Of a stretch of DNA of 50,123 bases, positions 15,230 through 23,501 are shown in pieces. Each line of letters starts with the position of its first letter. The stretch's first letter is position 1. The position numbers and the translations under genes are program-made. Source of the DNA: Xanthobacteraceae bacterium (GTDB taxonomy: Bacteria > Pseudomonadota > Alphaproteobacteria > Rhizobiales > Xanthobacteraceae); contig JAIESI010000022.1 of NCBI GenBank assembly GCA_019746135.1, forward strand, positions 1 through 50,123. The letters run 5' to 3'. The notes under the pieces were generated by a model that ran no database searches, was not told the DNA's origin, and saw nothing but the letters and a program-made list of their open reading frames with translations.

Positions 15230-16069
15230 ATGCGTTTCTTCGATTTTCGTGTGCGCCCGCCCTACAAGGGTTTCCTCAGCATGGTGATGTACGCCCAGCC
15301 GGAGCGCCGAAACGGCTTCACCCGCAATCTGAAGTTCGAACCTTCGCCGGCCGCCGACAAGCAGTCGGTCGAACTGATGATCGACGAGATGAACCAGGCC
15401 GGCGTCGAGAAGGCGCTGGTCGTCGGCCGCAACTCCGGCATGCTGGGCTCGATCGACAACGCCGAGGTCGCCGAGTTCTGCAACATGCACCCGGGCAGAT
15501 TCCTCGCCGCCGCGTCGATCGACGCGAGCGAGCGCAAACGCGCCGTGCAGCAGATCGACGACGCCATCAAGGCCGGCTTCCGCATCGTCAACATCGAACC
15601 CGGCGCCTACGTGCCGGCGATGTTCACCGACGATCGCCGGCTCTATCCGATCTACGCGCATTGCGAGGACCGCAATATCCCGATCATCGTGATGACCGGC
15701 GGCAATGCGGGTCCGGACCTCAACTACACGCACCCGGCGCTGCTCGACCGCGTGCTCGCCGATTTCCCGAAGCTCAAGATCGTCTGCTCGCACGGCAACT
15801 GGCCGTGGGTGACGGAGATCCTCCACGTCGCGTTCCGGCGCAGCAACCTCTACGTCTCGCCGGACATGTACCTGCCGAACATGCCGGGCTCGGACGACTA
15901 CGTCAAAGCCGCAGACGGCTTCCTGCAGGATCGCCTCATCTATGCGAGCTCATTCCCGTTCTGCGGCATCAAGGAGTATGCGGAATGGTTCTCGCGCCTG
16001 CCGATCCGTCCGGAGGCAATGGAGAAAGTCGCCTATCGCAACGCGATGACGCTGCTCGGGCTAAGCTGA
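15230..16069 (+). CDS. Amidohydrolase-2 family protein lacking canonical metal ligands
   Basis: A 279-residue TIM-barrel protein of the amidohydrolase-2 (ACMSD-like) family, whose members are often decarboxylases or lactone/C-C hydrolases. It begins MRFFDFRVRPPYKGF where family members normally have D-x-H-x-H, so both first metal ligands are Arg. IVCSHGNWPWVTE keeps the later His. LIYASSFPF stands where (G)SD-x-P is expected, so the terminal Asp is Ser. GGAGA precedes ATG 15230. It is divergent from PRISE reductase 2. Catalysis, if any, is probably metal-independent or uses other ligands. It may be a recognised DFRxRPP subfamily; I cannot confirm that. Confidence 0.75.
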   Translation: MRFFDFRVRPPYKGFLSMVMYAQPERRNGFTRNLKFEPSPAADKQSVELMIDEMNQAGVEKALVVGRNSGMLGSIDNAEVAEFCNMHPGRFLAAASIDASERKRAVQQIDDAIKAGFRIVNIEPGAYVPAMFTDDRRLYPIYAHCEDRNIPIIVMTGGNAGPDLNYTHPALLDRVLADFPKLKIVCSHGNWPWVTEILHVAFRRSNLYVSPDMYLPNMPGSDDYVKAADGFLQDRLIYASSFPFCGIKEYAEWFSRLPIRPEAMEKVAYRNAMTLLGLS

Positions 16070-16104
16070 TGTCGCCGCAAGCGGCAGCTTCACAATCCGG
16101 CCTT

Positions 16105-16207
16105 CCACGGACGCCGACAGGCGTCCGTGGCCTGCTCGAGCGCGTGGGAAAGCGGGATGGTGATTGCCGTTGACGGCGGCAGCATCAACCGGCGCTGAGA
16201 CGCCGGT
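16105..16207. terminator. Two hairpins between convergent genes, weak terminator candidates
   Basis: An 11-bp stem (CCACGGACGCC, loop GACA, GGCGTCCGTGG; 16105-16130) and a 7-bp stem (ACCGGCG / CGCCGGT; 16188-16207) occupy the gap between the convergent amidohydrolase and MmgE/PrpD genes. Neither has a clear U-tract on either strand, so termination is plausible but not shown. Confidence 0.4.
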
Positions 16208-16210
16208 GTT

Positions 16211-17641
16211 CTAGGCGGCGACGGGACCGGCCTCGGGGAACGCCGCAACAATCGCGGCCACGTTGGCTTCGCCTTCCAGGGACAATACGCGGCGCGCCAA
16301 TACGTCGGCATCGCGAGCCCCCGTGGCGAGCCCGATCGACAGGCAGGACCGGAACTTGTCGATCAGCATGTGTTCCGGCAGCGGCGAATCCGGACCGCCA
16401 AGCAAGACCGCGCTTTCAAGCGTCTGCGTTGCACCCGAACGCAAGGTCAATTCAGCCCGCGCCGGTCCCATGGCGATGGGATCCATGGCAGGATCCATGA
16501 CAACCTCGATGCGGCCGGCGGTCGCCGCAATCACCGGGTCTGTGATCTGCGGGCGCTGGAACGTGCGCAGATCGACCTTGCCGTCATGCAAGGCCCGCGC
16601 GAAGCAATACGCCGCGTTGAACTGCGCGTGCACGACCGAGTCCCGGTTTGCCTCGTAGGGAACACCAACGGTGCGGAAGTTCACCGCAGGCTGCCAGATC
16701 GTGGCTTTCTCGACTCGAGCGGGATCGACACCCCGGCGGTGGAACTGCAGCCCGAGATCGATGGTGCTGTGGCAGCAGCGGCAGCACGGGAACGCCTTGA
16801 AGCCGTACCTCATGATCTCCCAGTGCTGCCCAAAGCCATCGAGGAGCCGCGACGGGATGACTTCACCCCGCTCCTGCAACAGGAACAGGCCTGAACGCCC
16901 CTCAAGCGGCCGCTGCGGACCTCTCAGTCCATCCATGGCCAGATAGGCCGCCATCACCGCAGAACGCGCCGCAAATCCCGGCCCCAGACGCTTGGTCAGC
17001 GCGCCGTCGAGAATGCTCTGCGACGAACCCGATGCAAGGTGGTGCGCGAAGCCCAGCGCGCCGAGCGTTGTCTCAATGTCAAGCTTCAGGAGGCGCGCGG
17101 CAGCCACGGCGGAGGACAGGACCCCAAACAGCATTGTCGGGTGCCAGCCGTGGTCGAGGCAGTTGAAGCAGGCGAGCCCGAGCCGCGCATTGATCTCGGC
17201 CCCGACCGCCATGGCCAGAATGAAATCACGGCCGTTGACCGAACCAAGGTCCTCCGCGGTTGCCAGCAGGGCCGGCAAAAGAACAGCCGACGTATGAACC
17301 CTCGCCTCATCGTGGATGTCGTCAAAATCGAGCGCGTGGGCGGCGGCACCGTTGGCGAGCGCCGCGCTCGGGGGGCACATGCGCAGCTTGCCGAGGAGCG
17401 CCGTCGCGGTTCCGGTCTTTTCCCAGCGCTGAAGACGCTCATGGAGCGTCTGAATGCCCGGCGCCGATCGGGCCGCCCCGATCACGCCGAGCGTGTCGAG
17501 CACCAGCAGCTTGACGTTGCGGATGACGTCATCCGGCAGATCTTCATAACGCAAGACGACCGCGGCTTCGACCAACTTGCGGCTCAGCCCCTCGATCGCA
17601 GCGGCATCGAGCGCCGTCGTTTTCGCTTCCACTGTACTCAC
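16211..17641 (-). CDS. MmgE/PrpD family protein
   Basis: A 476-residue member of the MmgE/PrpD family, which includes 2-methylcitrate dehydratase and cis-aconitate decarboxylase. Typical blocks are VKLLVLDTLGVIGAARSAPG, ALANGAAAHALDFDDIHDEA, a Gly/Ala-rich middle helix region, and FKAFPCCRCCHSTID near residue 290. Many proteins with this name sit in degradation clusters, hydrating or isomerising unsaturated acids, with unknown substrates. The start is GTG 17641 preceded by AAGGAG. It is the last gene of a three-gene unit (flavoprotein, TctB, MmgE) with gaps of 23 and 27 bp. Substrate not predictable. Confidence 0.85.
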   Translation of the reverse strand: MSTVEAKTTALDAAAIEGLSRKLVEAAVVLRYEDLPDDVIRNVKLLVLDTLGVIGAARSAPGIQTLHERLQRWEKTGTATALLGKLRMCPPSAALANGAAAHALDFDDIHDEARVHTSAVLLPALLATAEDLGSVNGRDFILAMAVGAEINARLGLACFNCLDHGWHPTMLFGVLSSAVAAARLLKLDIETTLGALGFAHHLASGSSQSILDGALTKRLGPGFAARSAVMAAYLAMDGLRGPQRPLEGRSGLFLLQERGEVIPSRLLDGFGQHWEIMRYGFKAFPCCRCCHSTIDLGLQFHRRGVDPARVEKATIWQPAVNFRTVGVPYEANRDSVVHAQFNAAYCFARALHDGKVDLRTFQRPQITDPVIAATAGRIEVVMDPAMDPIAMGPARAELTLRSGATQTLESAVLLGGPDSPLPEHMLIDKFRSCLSIGLATGARDADVLARRVLSLEGEANVAAIVAAFPEAGPVAA

Positions 17642-17668
17642 GATGCGCTCCTTTTCCCCTGCCCGTGC

Positions 17669-18133
17669 CTACACACCAAGAAACGATTTCGGCAACGACA
17701 TGTCCGCGAAGTAGATGAAGATCACATAGATGGCGACTGTCGTGAGCACGGCGTAGATCACGGTTCGCGGCCACGACATTTTGCCAAGGAACCGGTACAG
17801 AACCGAGAAGAACAACAGACAGCTAAAAGAAAAGCCGATGATCGGTATCGCGAAAACGAACAGCGCGAGAACAATGGCGACGATCAGAAAGTCGGGAAGC
17901 GGCCATCGGCGGAGATCGCTCCAATCGCCGGCTCCCGCGCTCGTCATCGGCCGCAACGCAAGCGAGAGCCCAAGGACGATCATCAGTGCGCTCAGGATTG
18001 CCAGATAACGATCCGGACCGATGCCGTCGAAATTGGTCGTCGGGCGTATCGTCTCGGTGATGCGCCAGCTGTCGAACAGGGAGACGGCGCCGAGCAGGAC
18101 GAAAAGAAGTCCCTGGATACGATGTGCTGCCAT
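17669..18133 (-). CDS. TctB-like small membrane subunit of a tripartite tricarboxylate transporter
   Basis: A 154-residue inner-membrane protein with four hydrophobic segments (IQGLLFVLLGAVSLF; YLAILSALMIVLGLSLAL; FLIVAIVLALFVFAIPIIG with following CLLFFSV; VIYAVLTTVAIYVIFIYFA). This is the layout of the TctB subunit. GGAGGGG precedes ATG 18133. Unusually, the large subunit TctA is not adjacent. It is in the divergent operon at 20587-22101, and the binding proteins are at 9335 and 10398. All these units carry candidate sigma-54 promoters, which would restore coordinate expression. Confidence 0.8.
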   Translation of the reverse strand: MAAHRIQGLLFVLLGAVSLFDSWRITETIRPTTNFDGIGPDRYLAILSALMIVLGLSLALRPMTSAGAGDWSDLRRWPLPDFLIVAIVLALFVFAIPIIGFSFSCLLFFSVLYRFLGKMSWPRTVIYAVLTTVAIYVIFIYFADMSLPKSFLGV

Positions 18134-18156
18134 GATCCCCTCCTCCCTGTCCGCGT

Positions 18157-19665
18157 CTACGATCCGAGCGTTGACGCGCGCGTTGCGGCATTGCGGCCGG
18201 CGATCTTTCCGGAAATGAAGGCCCAGCCCAGATGATGGCCGTGCCCTTCCAGCAACAACCCGCCTTGACCGGCCGAACCTGCCGCGAACAAGCCGTCGAT
18301 CGGATCGCCGTTCTCCTTCAGCACCTCAAGCCGTTCCGATACCTTGAGGCCGCCATCCGTGAAAACGACGTAGCTCTTGACCGGTCCCAGCGCGTAATAG
18401 GGCGCTTCGGTCAACGCCAGACGCTCCCCTCCCTGAAGACGACCGCCAGCGTTGAACCGGGAAATGCTGTCGGCCAACGCCGCCGCGGGCATCCCCGCCG
18501 ATTTCGCAAGCCCTTCGATCGTGTCGCTCTTGTGGAAGATGTCCTTGCGGTTGCGTCGATAGTCCTCGAGATAGGCGTAAGCGACACCTGGCGCTGTCGA
18601 AACGAAGTACGGCCACGCCGAGAACTCCCGCGCCATCCGTCCATCGACAATGATGAAGGCTTCGCGGTCACGCTGTAGCGGGACCATCCGTCCCGGCTTG
18701 TCCAGCTCGTCGGCAAAGCGCCGACCGTCCTTGTTGACGAGGATTGCACCCCGCTTGAACAGGTCGACCGATGGTCCGAGCGCGGTCGTCAGAAAGCTCA
18801 TGACGAAAGGACGAAGCAGATTTGGCGGCAGCCGGTCGAACGACCAGCGCATGATCCGCGCCAGCCAGCGATGCGGCGGCAGCATCTGCAACAGATTGGG
18901 TCGCGGTGGCGGCACGAAACGCATGATCGGACCGCGGACGATGTCGCCGTTCACGATCACGGCACCGAGATCGAGAGCAAGCTTGAAACCATCGCCGGTG
19001 GCCGTCGGATTGACCGGCTCCAGCTTCGCGGCATCCTCCCCGGCATAGCGCCCTTTCAATTCGGCGCTGGCGCTATAATCGCCGCTGGCGAGAACGACGC
19101 CGCCGCGAGCGCGAAACTCAAGCTGCCGTCCGTTGCAGCGAGCGACAACACCGACGACACGTCCGCCTTCGACGATAAATCGCTCGGCGAGCGACGTCAG
19201 GCGGATATCGACACCGAGTTTCCGGCAGTGACGTCCAAGGCGGTCCGGGAACGCCCGGGAGTTCGGCAGCACGTTGTGCATTCGCGGCTGCCGATGGGGA
19301 GGCTCGGGATTGGGGCCGACGAATACCAGACCGACAGACATCAACCAGTGCAGCATTTCGTTGGTGTGGTCGACCAGAATACGCCGCAGCGCGCGGTTAT
19401 CGCGGTTCGCGTAATTGCCAGCGAGGGTCTCGAGATCTTCGAAATGATCCTGCGGCGTATCAAGGATGCCCTTGCTGAGCTGGTGCGGCGTGTTGGTTGC
19501 AGAAATCGAACCGACCGACCATGCCGTGCTGCCGCCGAGCGATGGGTTCTTCTCAAGCAGGATCGTCTTGCGTCCGAGCCTCGCAGCTTCCGCCGCTGCC
19601 GACAGTCCAGCGCCACCTCCGCCGATCACAATGACGTCCGCAACCACCGCCCCCTTCGAATTCAC
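18157..19665 (-). CDS. FAD-dependent oxidoreductase, fumarate reductase/KstD superfamily
   Basis: A 502-residue flavoprotein with an N-terminal FAD-binding Rossmann motif (DVIVIGGGGAGLSAAAEAA, then a Glu-ended strand KTILLEK). The C-terminal FAD-binding block is GLFAAGSAGQGGLLLEGHGH. The family includes 3-ketosteroid dehydrogenases and fumarate or tricarballylate dehydrogenases. Near enone reductases, a role in introducing or removing a C=C next to a ketone is plausible, not proven. I chose GTG 19665 because GGAGAG lies 6-7 bases upstream. A TTG at 19704 would add 13 residues. The sigma-54 promoter at 19769 gives a leader of about 93 bases to the GTG. First gene of the flavoprotein-TctB-MmgE unit. 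Confidence 0.8.
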   Translation of the reverse strand: MNSKGAVVADVIVIGGGGAGLSAAAEAARLGRKTILLEKNPSLGGSTAWSVGSISATNTPHQLSKGILDTPQDHFEDLETLAGNYANRDNRALRRILVDHTNEMLHWLMSVGLVFVGPNPEPPHRQPRMHNVLPNSRAFPDRLGRHCRKLGVDIRLTSLAERFIVEGGRVVGVVARCNGRQLEFRARGGVVLASGDYSASAELKGRYAGEDAAKLEPVNPTATGDGFKLALDLGAVIVNGDIVRGPIMRFVPPPRPNLLQMLPPHRWLARIMRWSFDRLPPNLLRPFVMSFLTTALGPSVDLFKRGAILVNKDGRRFADELDKPGRMVPLQRDREAFIIVDGRMAREFSAWPYFVSTAPGVAYAYLEDYRRNRKDIFHKSDTIEGLAKSAGMPAAALADSISRFNAGGRLQGGERLALTEAPYYALGPVKSYVVFTDGGLKVSERLEVLKENGDPIDGLFAAGSAGQGGLLLEGHGHHLGWAFISGKIAGRNAATRASTLGS

Positions 19666-19685
19666 CAGCGTCTCTCCGCGACTTC

Positions 19686-19701
19686 TGCTGTGTGCACAGC
19701 A
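19686..19701. repeat. Inverted repeat TGCTGTG-TG-CACAGCA in the flavoprotein leader
   Basis: A perfect 7-bp palindrome with a 2-base centre lies between the predicted transcription start (about 19758) and the GTG start (19665). It could be an operator or, less likely with so short a loop, an RNA hairpin. Confidence 0.4.
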
Positions 19702-19768
19702 CAATTTTTAGCTTTTTGGTGCAGCGCGGCATACGTCAGCCCCAATGCAGCACCGCAACGAAACCAAA

Positions 19769-19784
19769 CGCAAAGGACATGCCA
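19769..19784 (-). promoter_or_regulatory. Sigma-54 promoter for the flavoprotein-TctB-MmgE unit
   Basis: On the minus strand TGGCATGTCCTTTGCG has exact -24/-12 spacing, predicted start near 19758. The first TGT-N11-ACA site begins 62 bp upstream of the box. Confidence 0.75.
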
Positions 19785-19846
19785 CAGGCTCATTTCGTCT
19801 CGGGATGCAGAGAGACAGAAGCGTCTCGGCGCTCTGCGCATCGGTC

Positions 19847-19896
19847 TGTCTGTCGCGTGCACAGATCATTCGAGGGCGATGTCGTTGGCGTGCACA
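19847..19896. promoter_or_regulatory. Pair of TGT-N11-ACA enhancer sites
   Basis: TGTCTGTCGCGTGCACA (19847-19863) and TGTCGTTGGCGTGCACA (19880-19896) start 33 bp apart and share the 3' block GCGTGCACA. They lie between divergent sigma-54 promoters at 19769 and 19936, repeating within 1 bp the minus-strand geometry seen at 9.1-9.2 kb. Confidence 0.65.
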
Positions 19897-19935
19897 AAGT
19901 CCTCGCCAGAGACGCAGTATTGCGAGTGGCTTCGA

Positions 19936-19951
19936 TGGCATAACTCTTGCC
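19936..19951 (+). promoter_or_regulatory. Sigma-54 promoter for the dabb-TctA-GST operon
   Basis: TGGCATAACTCTTGCC has exact -24/-12 spacing. The predicted start near 19962 lies downstream of an in-frame ATG at 19956, so translation should begin at ATG 19995. Confidence 0.65.
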
Positions 19952-19994
19952 AATCATGACGGACCTCGATCACCGAACCCGAGAAGTCCTGTCG

Positions 19995-20570
19995 ATGTTC
20001 GCTTACATTGTGCGATGCAACTTTTCTGAACCTGCCAAAGAGCAGGCATGGAACGACTGGTACAGCGGTCCAAAGATCGGACAGATGCTGTCAAAGCCGT
20101 ACTTCCGTTCGATCCAGCGGTTCCGTCGCTCTTCCGGCACCGGCCGCAACTACGTCGCGCTCTGGGTCATTGAAACGCCGGAAGCGTTCAAGACGCGCGA
20201 ATACACGTCGGACTGGGGCTTCTTCGAATGGCGGCCCTACATTATCGACTGGAGCCGCGACCTCTTCACCAGCAACGACATCACCGCCGACAGCTTCGCC
20301 GTCTCGCCGCAGGGAGCGCTGCACGTCGTATCCTTCGACGGCATGGAGAAGGACGAGGCGCAGCGCGCGCAGCAGGCCTACGCCTTCATCCATCAGAAAA
20401 TGGCGTGGCTCACGATCTCGGGGCTGGACCAGCACACCCAGGTGATCGGCGTCGAGGCCTTGCCTGAACTGCCGCGCTCCTGGCGGCCGAGCAATGCTTT
20501 CGCCGGCGTCCAGGAAGCCATCTACCTGCCGATCTCGGACTTCCGCAGCGTCGGTCCGCATCAGGCCTAG
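19995..20570 (+). CDS. EthD/dabb-like protein of unknown function
   Basis: A 191-residue protein beginning MFAYIVRCNFSEPAKEQAWN. Its DWYSGPKIGQMLSKPYFRSIQRF segment aligns by eye with the WYxxEHVPxxxxxPGxxRxxRF motif of the proteins at 12768 and 13301, although the EH pair is changed. A second half (GALHVVSFDGME... HQKMAWLTISGLD) could be another barrel strand set. I chose ATG 19995 because the sigma-54 box at 19936-19951 puts the transcript start beyond the earlier ATG 19956. First gene of an operon with TctA and GST. No known function. Confidence 0.65.
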   Translation: MFAYIVRCNFSEPAKEQAWNDWYSGPKIGQMLSKPYFRSIQRFRRSSGTGRNYVALWVIETPEAFKTREYTSDWGFFEWRPYIIDWSRDLFTSNDITADSFAVSPQGALHVVSFDGMEKDEAQRAQQAYAFIHQKMAWLTISGLDQHTQVIGVEALPELPRSWRPSNAFAGVQEAIYLPISDFRSVGPHQA

Positions 20571-20586
20571 AAGCAGGGATCGCATC

Positions 20587-22101
20587 ATGCAGATCGGCAT
20601 CATCGATGGTCTGATGAATGCGCTGACTTTCGCGAATATCGGCTACGCGATCATCGGCTGTCTGCTCGGGACGCTGGTCGGCGTCCTGCCCGGTCTCGGA
20701 CCCGCCTCGGCCATGGCAATTCTGCTGCCGGTCGCGCTCTATCTGCCGACGGCGGGAGCCATCATCATCATGGCTGGCATCTATTACGGCGCGATGTACG
20801 GCGGCTCGACGACTGCGATCCTGATGAATATTCCCGGCGAGGTGTCGTCAATCGTCACCGCGCAGGACGGCTTTCCGATGACAAAGAATGGGCGAGCCGG
20901 CGAAGCCCTGGCGATCGCCGCCATCGGATCGTTCATCGCCGGCATCGTCGGCACAATCGCCATCGCAATGCTCGGGCCGCAGATCGCCGGCGTTGCCTTG
21001 AAGTTCGGTCCACCCGAATATTTCGGCCTGGTCTTCTTCAGCATGACTGCGCTGATCAGCTTCTCGGGCCCCTCCCTGCTCAGCGGCGTGGCGCTTGGCG
21101 TATTCGGTATGTGGCTGGCCACTGTCGGCACCGACCCCCTCACCGGTACGCAGCGGCTGAATTTCGGCTCGATCGAGTTGATGAAGGGCTTCGATATCAT
21201 TCCGGTGCTGGTCGGCCTGTTCGGCATCGCCGAAGTGCTCACCAGCGTCGATCAGAAGATCGCGCAGATATTCACCGGCAAGCTCGGCTCCTGGCGCTCG
21301 ATGATGCCGCGGCTGCCCGAAATGCGTCGTGGATTGGCGGCGGCCTTGCGCGGAACCGGTATCGGCTTCGTGCTCGGACTGCTGCCCGGCATGCTGCCCG
21401 CTTTGGCTGCCTATCTGGCCTACGACGTGGAGAAGCAGATCTCAAAGACGCCGGAGAACTTCGGCAAGGGCATGATCGAAGGCGTCGCAAGCCCGGAATC
21501 GGCCAACAACGCCACGGCAATGGCCGGCTTCATCCCGCTGCTGTCCCTCGGCATCCCGACCAGCCCGGCGCTGGCCATTCTGCTCGGAACCTTGCTGATC
21601 AGCGGCGTAACGCCCGGGCCGATGCTGTTCGAACAGCAGCCTTTGCTGATCTGGACCGTGATCGGCAGCATGCTGATCGCCAACACCGCATTGGTCATTC
21701 TGAATTTGCCGCTGGTCGGCCTGTGGGCGCGTATCTGTCTCATTCCCTACAGCGTTCTCGGCCCCATCGTCCTTGCGATCTGCGTGATCGGCGCCTACGC
21801 GCCGCGCAATACGCTGTTTGACGTATGGGTTGCGCTGCTGTTCGGCGTGATCGGCTACATCATGCGGCGCCTGAACATGCCGGTATCGACGCTCGTCCTT
21901 GGCTTCCTGCTCGGACCCATGTTCGAACAGTCGCTGCGGCAGTCGATCGAGATGACCGGAACGCCGCTGATCTTCTTTACGCGCCCAATTCCGCTTTGCC
22001 TGATCATCGGCGCCTTTGCCGTCGTCGCGGTGACGACCTACTTCAAGCGGCGTTCTCGCGCCGTGGCCAGCCTGATTACACAAAGCAGCAACGAATCCTG
22101 A
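20587..22101 (+). CDS. TctA-like large permease of a tripartite tricarboxylate transporter
   Basis: A 504-residue polytopic inner-membrane protein. It carries the duplicated TctA signature, first as GTLVGVLPGLGPASAMAILLP and GIYYGAMYGGSTTAILMNIPGE, and again as FVLGLLPGMLPALAAYLAYDVEK and EGVASPESANNATAMAGFIPLLSLGIP. TctA forms the sodium- or proton-coupled channel that works with TctB and a TctC binding protein to import di- and tricarboxylates or other carboxylates. The start ATG 20587 lies 16 bases after the preceding stop. The next gene, GST, starts 10 bases after its stop. TctB is in the divergent operon (17669-18133). Confidence 0.92.
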   Translation: MQIGIIDGLMNALTFANIGYAIIGCLLGTLVGVLPGLGPASAMAILLPVALYLPTAGAIIIMAGIYYGAMYGGSTTAILMNIPGEVSSIVTAQDGFPMTKNGRAGEALAIAAIGSFIAGIVGTIAIAMLGPQIAGVALKFGPPEYFGLVFFSMTALISFSGPSLLSGVALGVFGMWLATVGTDPLTGTQRLNFGSIELMKGFDIIPVLVGLFGIAEVLTSVDQKIAQIFTGKLGSWRSMMPRLPEMRRGLAAALRGTGIGFVLGLLPGMLPALAAYLAYDVEKQISKTPENFGKGMIEGVASPESANNATAMAGFIPLLSLGIPTSPALAILLGTLLISGVTPGPMLFEQQPLLIWTVIGSMLIANTALVILNLPLVGLWARICLIPYSVLGPIVLAICVIGAYAPRNTLFDVWVALLFGVIGYIMRRLNMPVSTLVLGFLLGPMFEQSLRQSIEMTGTPLIFFTRPIPLCLIIGAFAVVAVTTYFKRRSRAVASLITQSSNES

Positions 22102-22111
22102 CAGACAGTTC

Positions 22112-22735
22112 ATGAAGCTCTTTGGTTCGGAAACCTCGCCCTACGTCCGCAAGGTCAGGGTTTATCTCGGCGAGACCGGAACCAACTACGAGTTCTCCGC
22201 AGTGGACGCCTGGAAGCCTGCGCCTTCATTCCTTGAGATCGCCCCTGTCGGCAAAGTACCCGTCCTGGTCCGGGATCAGGGCGAGCCGCTTCATGAATCC
22301 GACCTGATCATCGAGTACCTCGACAGCCTGCGGCCGGAGGCCAAGCGTCTCATTCCGGCTCCCGGAGAGCGACGGTGGCAGACGCTGCGCCTGCAGGCCC
22401 TCGCCGGCGGCATGATCGACGCTACGGCCACACGGACAGTCGAGCTGCGCAAGCCTGCCCCAACGCAATCGGCCGTCGTCATCGACCGGGAGCTCGGCCG
22501 AATTGGCCGGCTGCTCGCGCTTTTCGAAAAGATGGTTGAGCCCGGGCACTGGCTTGTCGCCAGCGGCATGACCACCGCCGATCTCGTGCTCGGCGTAGCC
22601 CTGCAGTACCTCGATTTCCGGCACACACCGGAATGGCGCAAGGCGGCCCCTCGCCTCGCCGCATGGTTCACACCAATGGCCCGGCGTCCGGCCTTCATGA
22701 GCACGTTGCCGCCAGGCTTTGTCCCGCTGGACTGA
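22112..22735 (+). CDS. Glutathione S-transferase family protein
   Basis: A 207-residue protein with an N-terminal thioredoxin-like domain (MKLFGSETSPYVRKVRVYLGE; SPYVRKVR carries the catalytic-position Ser/Pro/Tyr typical of the YibF/beta-like group). VGKVPVLV has the cis-Pro, and ESDLIIEYLD has the Glu-Ser glutathione contact. The all-helical C-terminal domain includes MTTADLVLGVALQYLDFR. In degradation clusters such GSTs isomerise maleyl-type intermediates or add glutathione to electrophilic enones. The latter would suit this cluster but is inference. Last gene of the dabb-TctA-GST operon, ending six bases before the convergent SDR gene. Confidence 0.85.
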   Translation: MKLFGSETSPYVRKVRVYLGETGTNYEFSAVDAWKPAPSFLEIAPVGKVPVLVRDQGEPLHESDLIIEYLDSLRPEAKRLIPAPGERRWQTLRLQALAGGMIDATATRTVELRKPAPTQSAVVIDRELGRIGRLLALFEKMVEPGHWLVASGMTTADLVLGVALQYLDFRHTPEWRKAAPRLAAWFTPMARRPAFMSTLPPGFVPLD

Positions 22736-22741
22736 CGACGG

Positions 22742-23485
22742 CTACGGCCCGACGTAGAGTCCGCCGTTCACCTCGACAGCGGTCCCGGTCATGTAGCCGG
22801 CGAGGTCCGAACAGAGGAAGAGCGCGACCTTGGCGATGTCTGTCGGCAGGCCAAGACGCCCGGCCGGGATCTGAGAGACGAACGCCTGGTTTATTTCTTG
22901 CGACACGTCGCGCGTCATGGCCGTCTCGATGCGGCCTGGATTGACTGCATTGACCAGAATGCCGTACGGCGCGACTTCCTTCGCCAGCGATTTCGTGAAG
23001 CCGAGGATCGCAGCCTTCGACGTCGTGTAGTGAACCGCGGCCTGATAGCCGGCGGTGCGGGCCGCATAGGACGCGATATTGACGATGCGACCGTATTTGT
23101 TCTCCATCATGCGTGGCAGATGCAGTCGGGTGCAGAGGAAATGCGCGGTGACGTTCACGGTCATGACCGTGTTCCACTGATCGAGCGTCATGGTCCAGGT
23201 ACGGACGCGGTTACCCGCCTTGTCGAACTTCGGCGAAATGCCGACATTGTTGATCAGCATATCGGCGACGTAGGGCTTGAGCCGGGATTCGATTTCGGAT
23301 TCCGAGGCAAGATCGCACTGAACGAGACGTATGTTCTTGTGCCGGTCCGCCAACGCTGCGCCGGCGTCGATCTTGGCATCGACCAGCACCACGTCCTTGC
23401 CGGCTTCCGCGAACAGCCGGCCCATCTCCAGACCGATACCGCCGCAGCCGCCGGTGATCATGACGCTTTTGCCGTCGATCTGCAT
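22742..23485 (-). CDS. Short-chain dehydrogenase/reductase (FabG-like)
   Basis: A 247-residue classical SDR: cofactor loop TGGCGGIG (residues about 11-18), Asp-ended second strand (VVLVDAK) favouring NAD, INNVG (NNAG position), catalytic Ser in IASYAA, and YTTSK (Y-x3-K). C-terminal NPGRIETAM is normal. It is the most distal gene of the 12-gene minus-strand operon, 16 bp after the hydroxyacyl-CoA dehydrogenase stop. A 3-hydroxyacyl-CoA or alicyclic-alcohol dehydrogenase role is the natural reading. Substrate not determinable. Confidence 0.85.
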   Translation of the reverse strand: MQIDGKSVMITGGCGGIGLEMGRLFAEAGKDVVLVDAKIDAGAALADRHKNIRLVQCDLASESEIESRLKPYVADMLINNVGISPKFDKAGNRVRTWTMTLDQWNTVMTVNVTAHFLCTRLHLPRMMENKYGRIVNIASYAARTAGYQAAVHYTTSKAAILGFTKSLAKEVAPYGILVNAVNPGRIETAMTRDVSQEINQAFVSQIPAGRLGLPTDIAKVALFLCSDLAGYMTGTAVEVNGGLYVGP

Positions 23486-23501
23486 TGCGTTCGCCCTTCT
23501 T

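Noticed and set aside
19956-19994. ATG 19956 as start of the dabb-like gene
   Set aside because: It lies only five bases after the -12 element of the sigma-54 box, upstream of the predicted transcript start, and has no ribosome-binding site.
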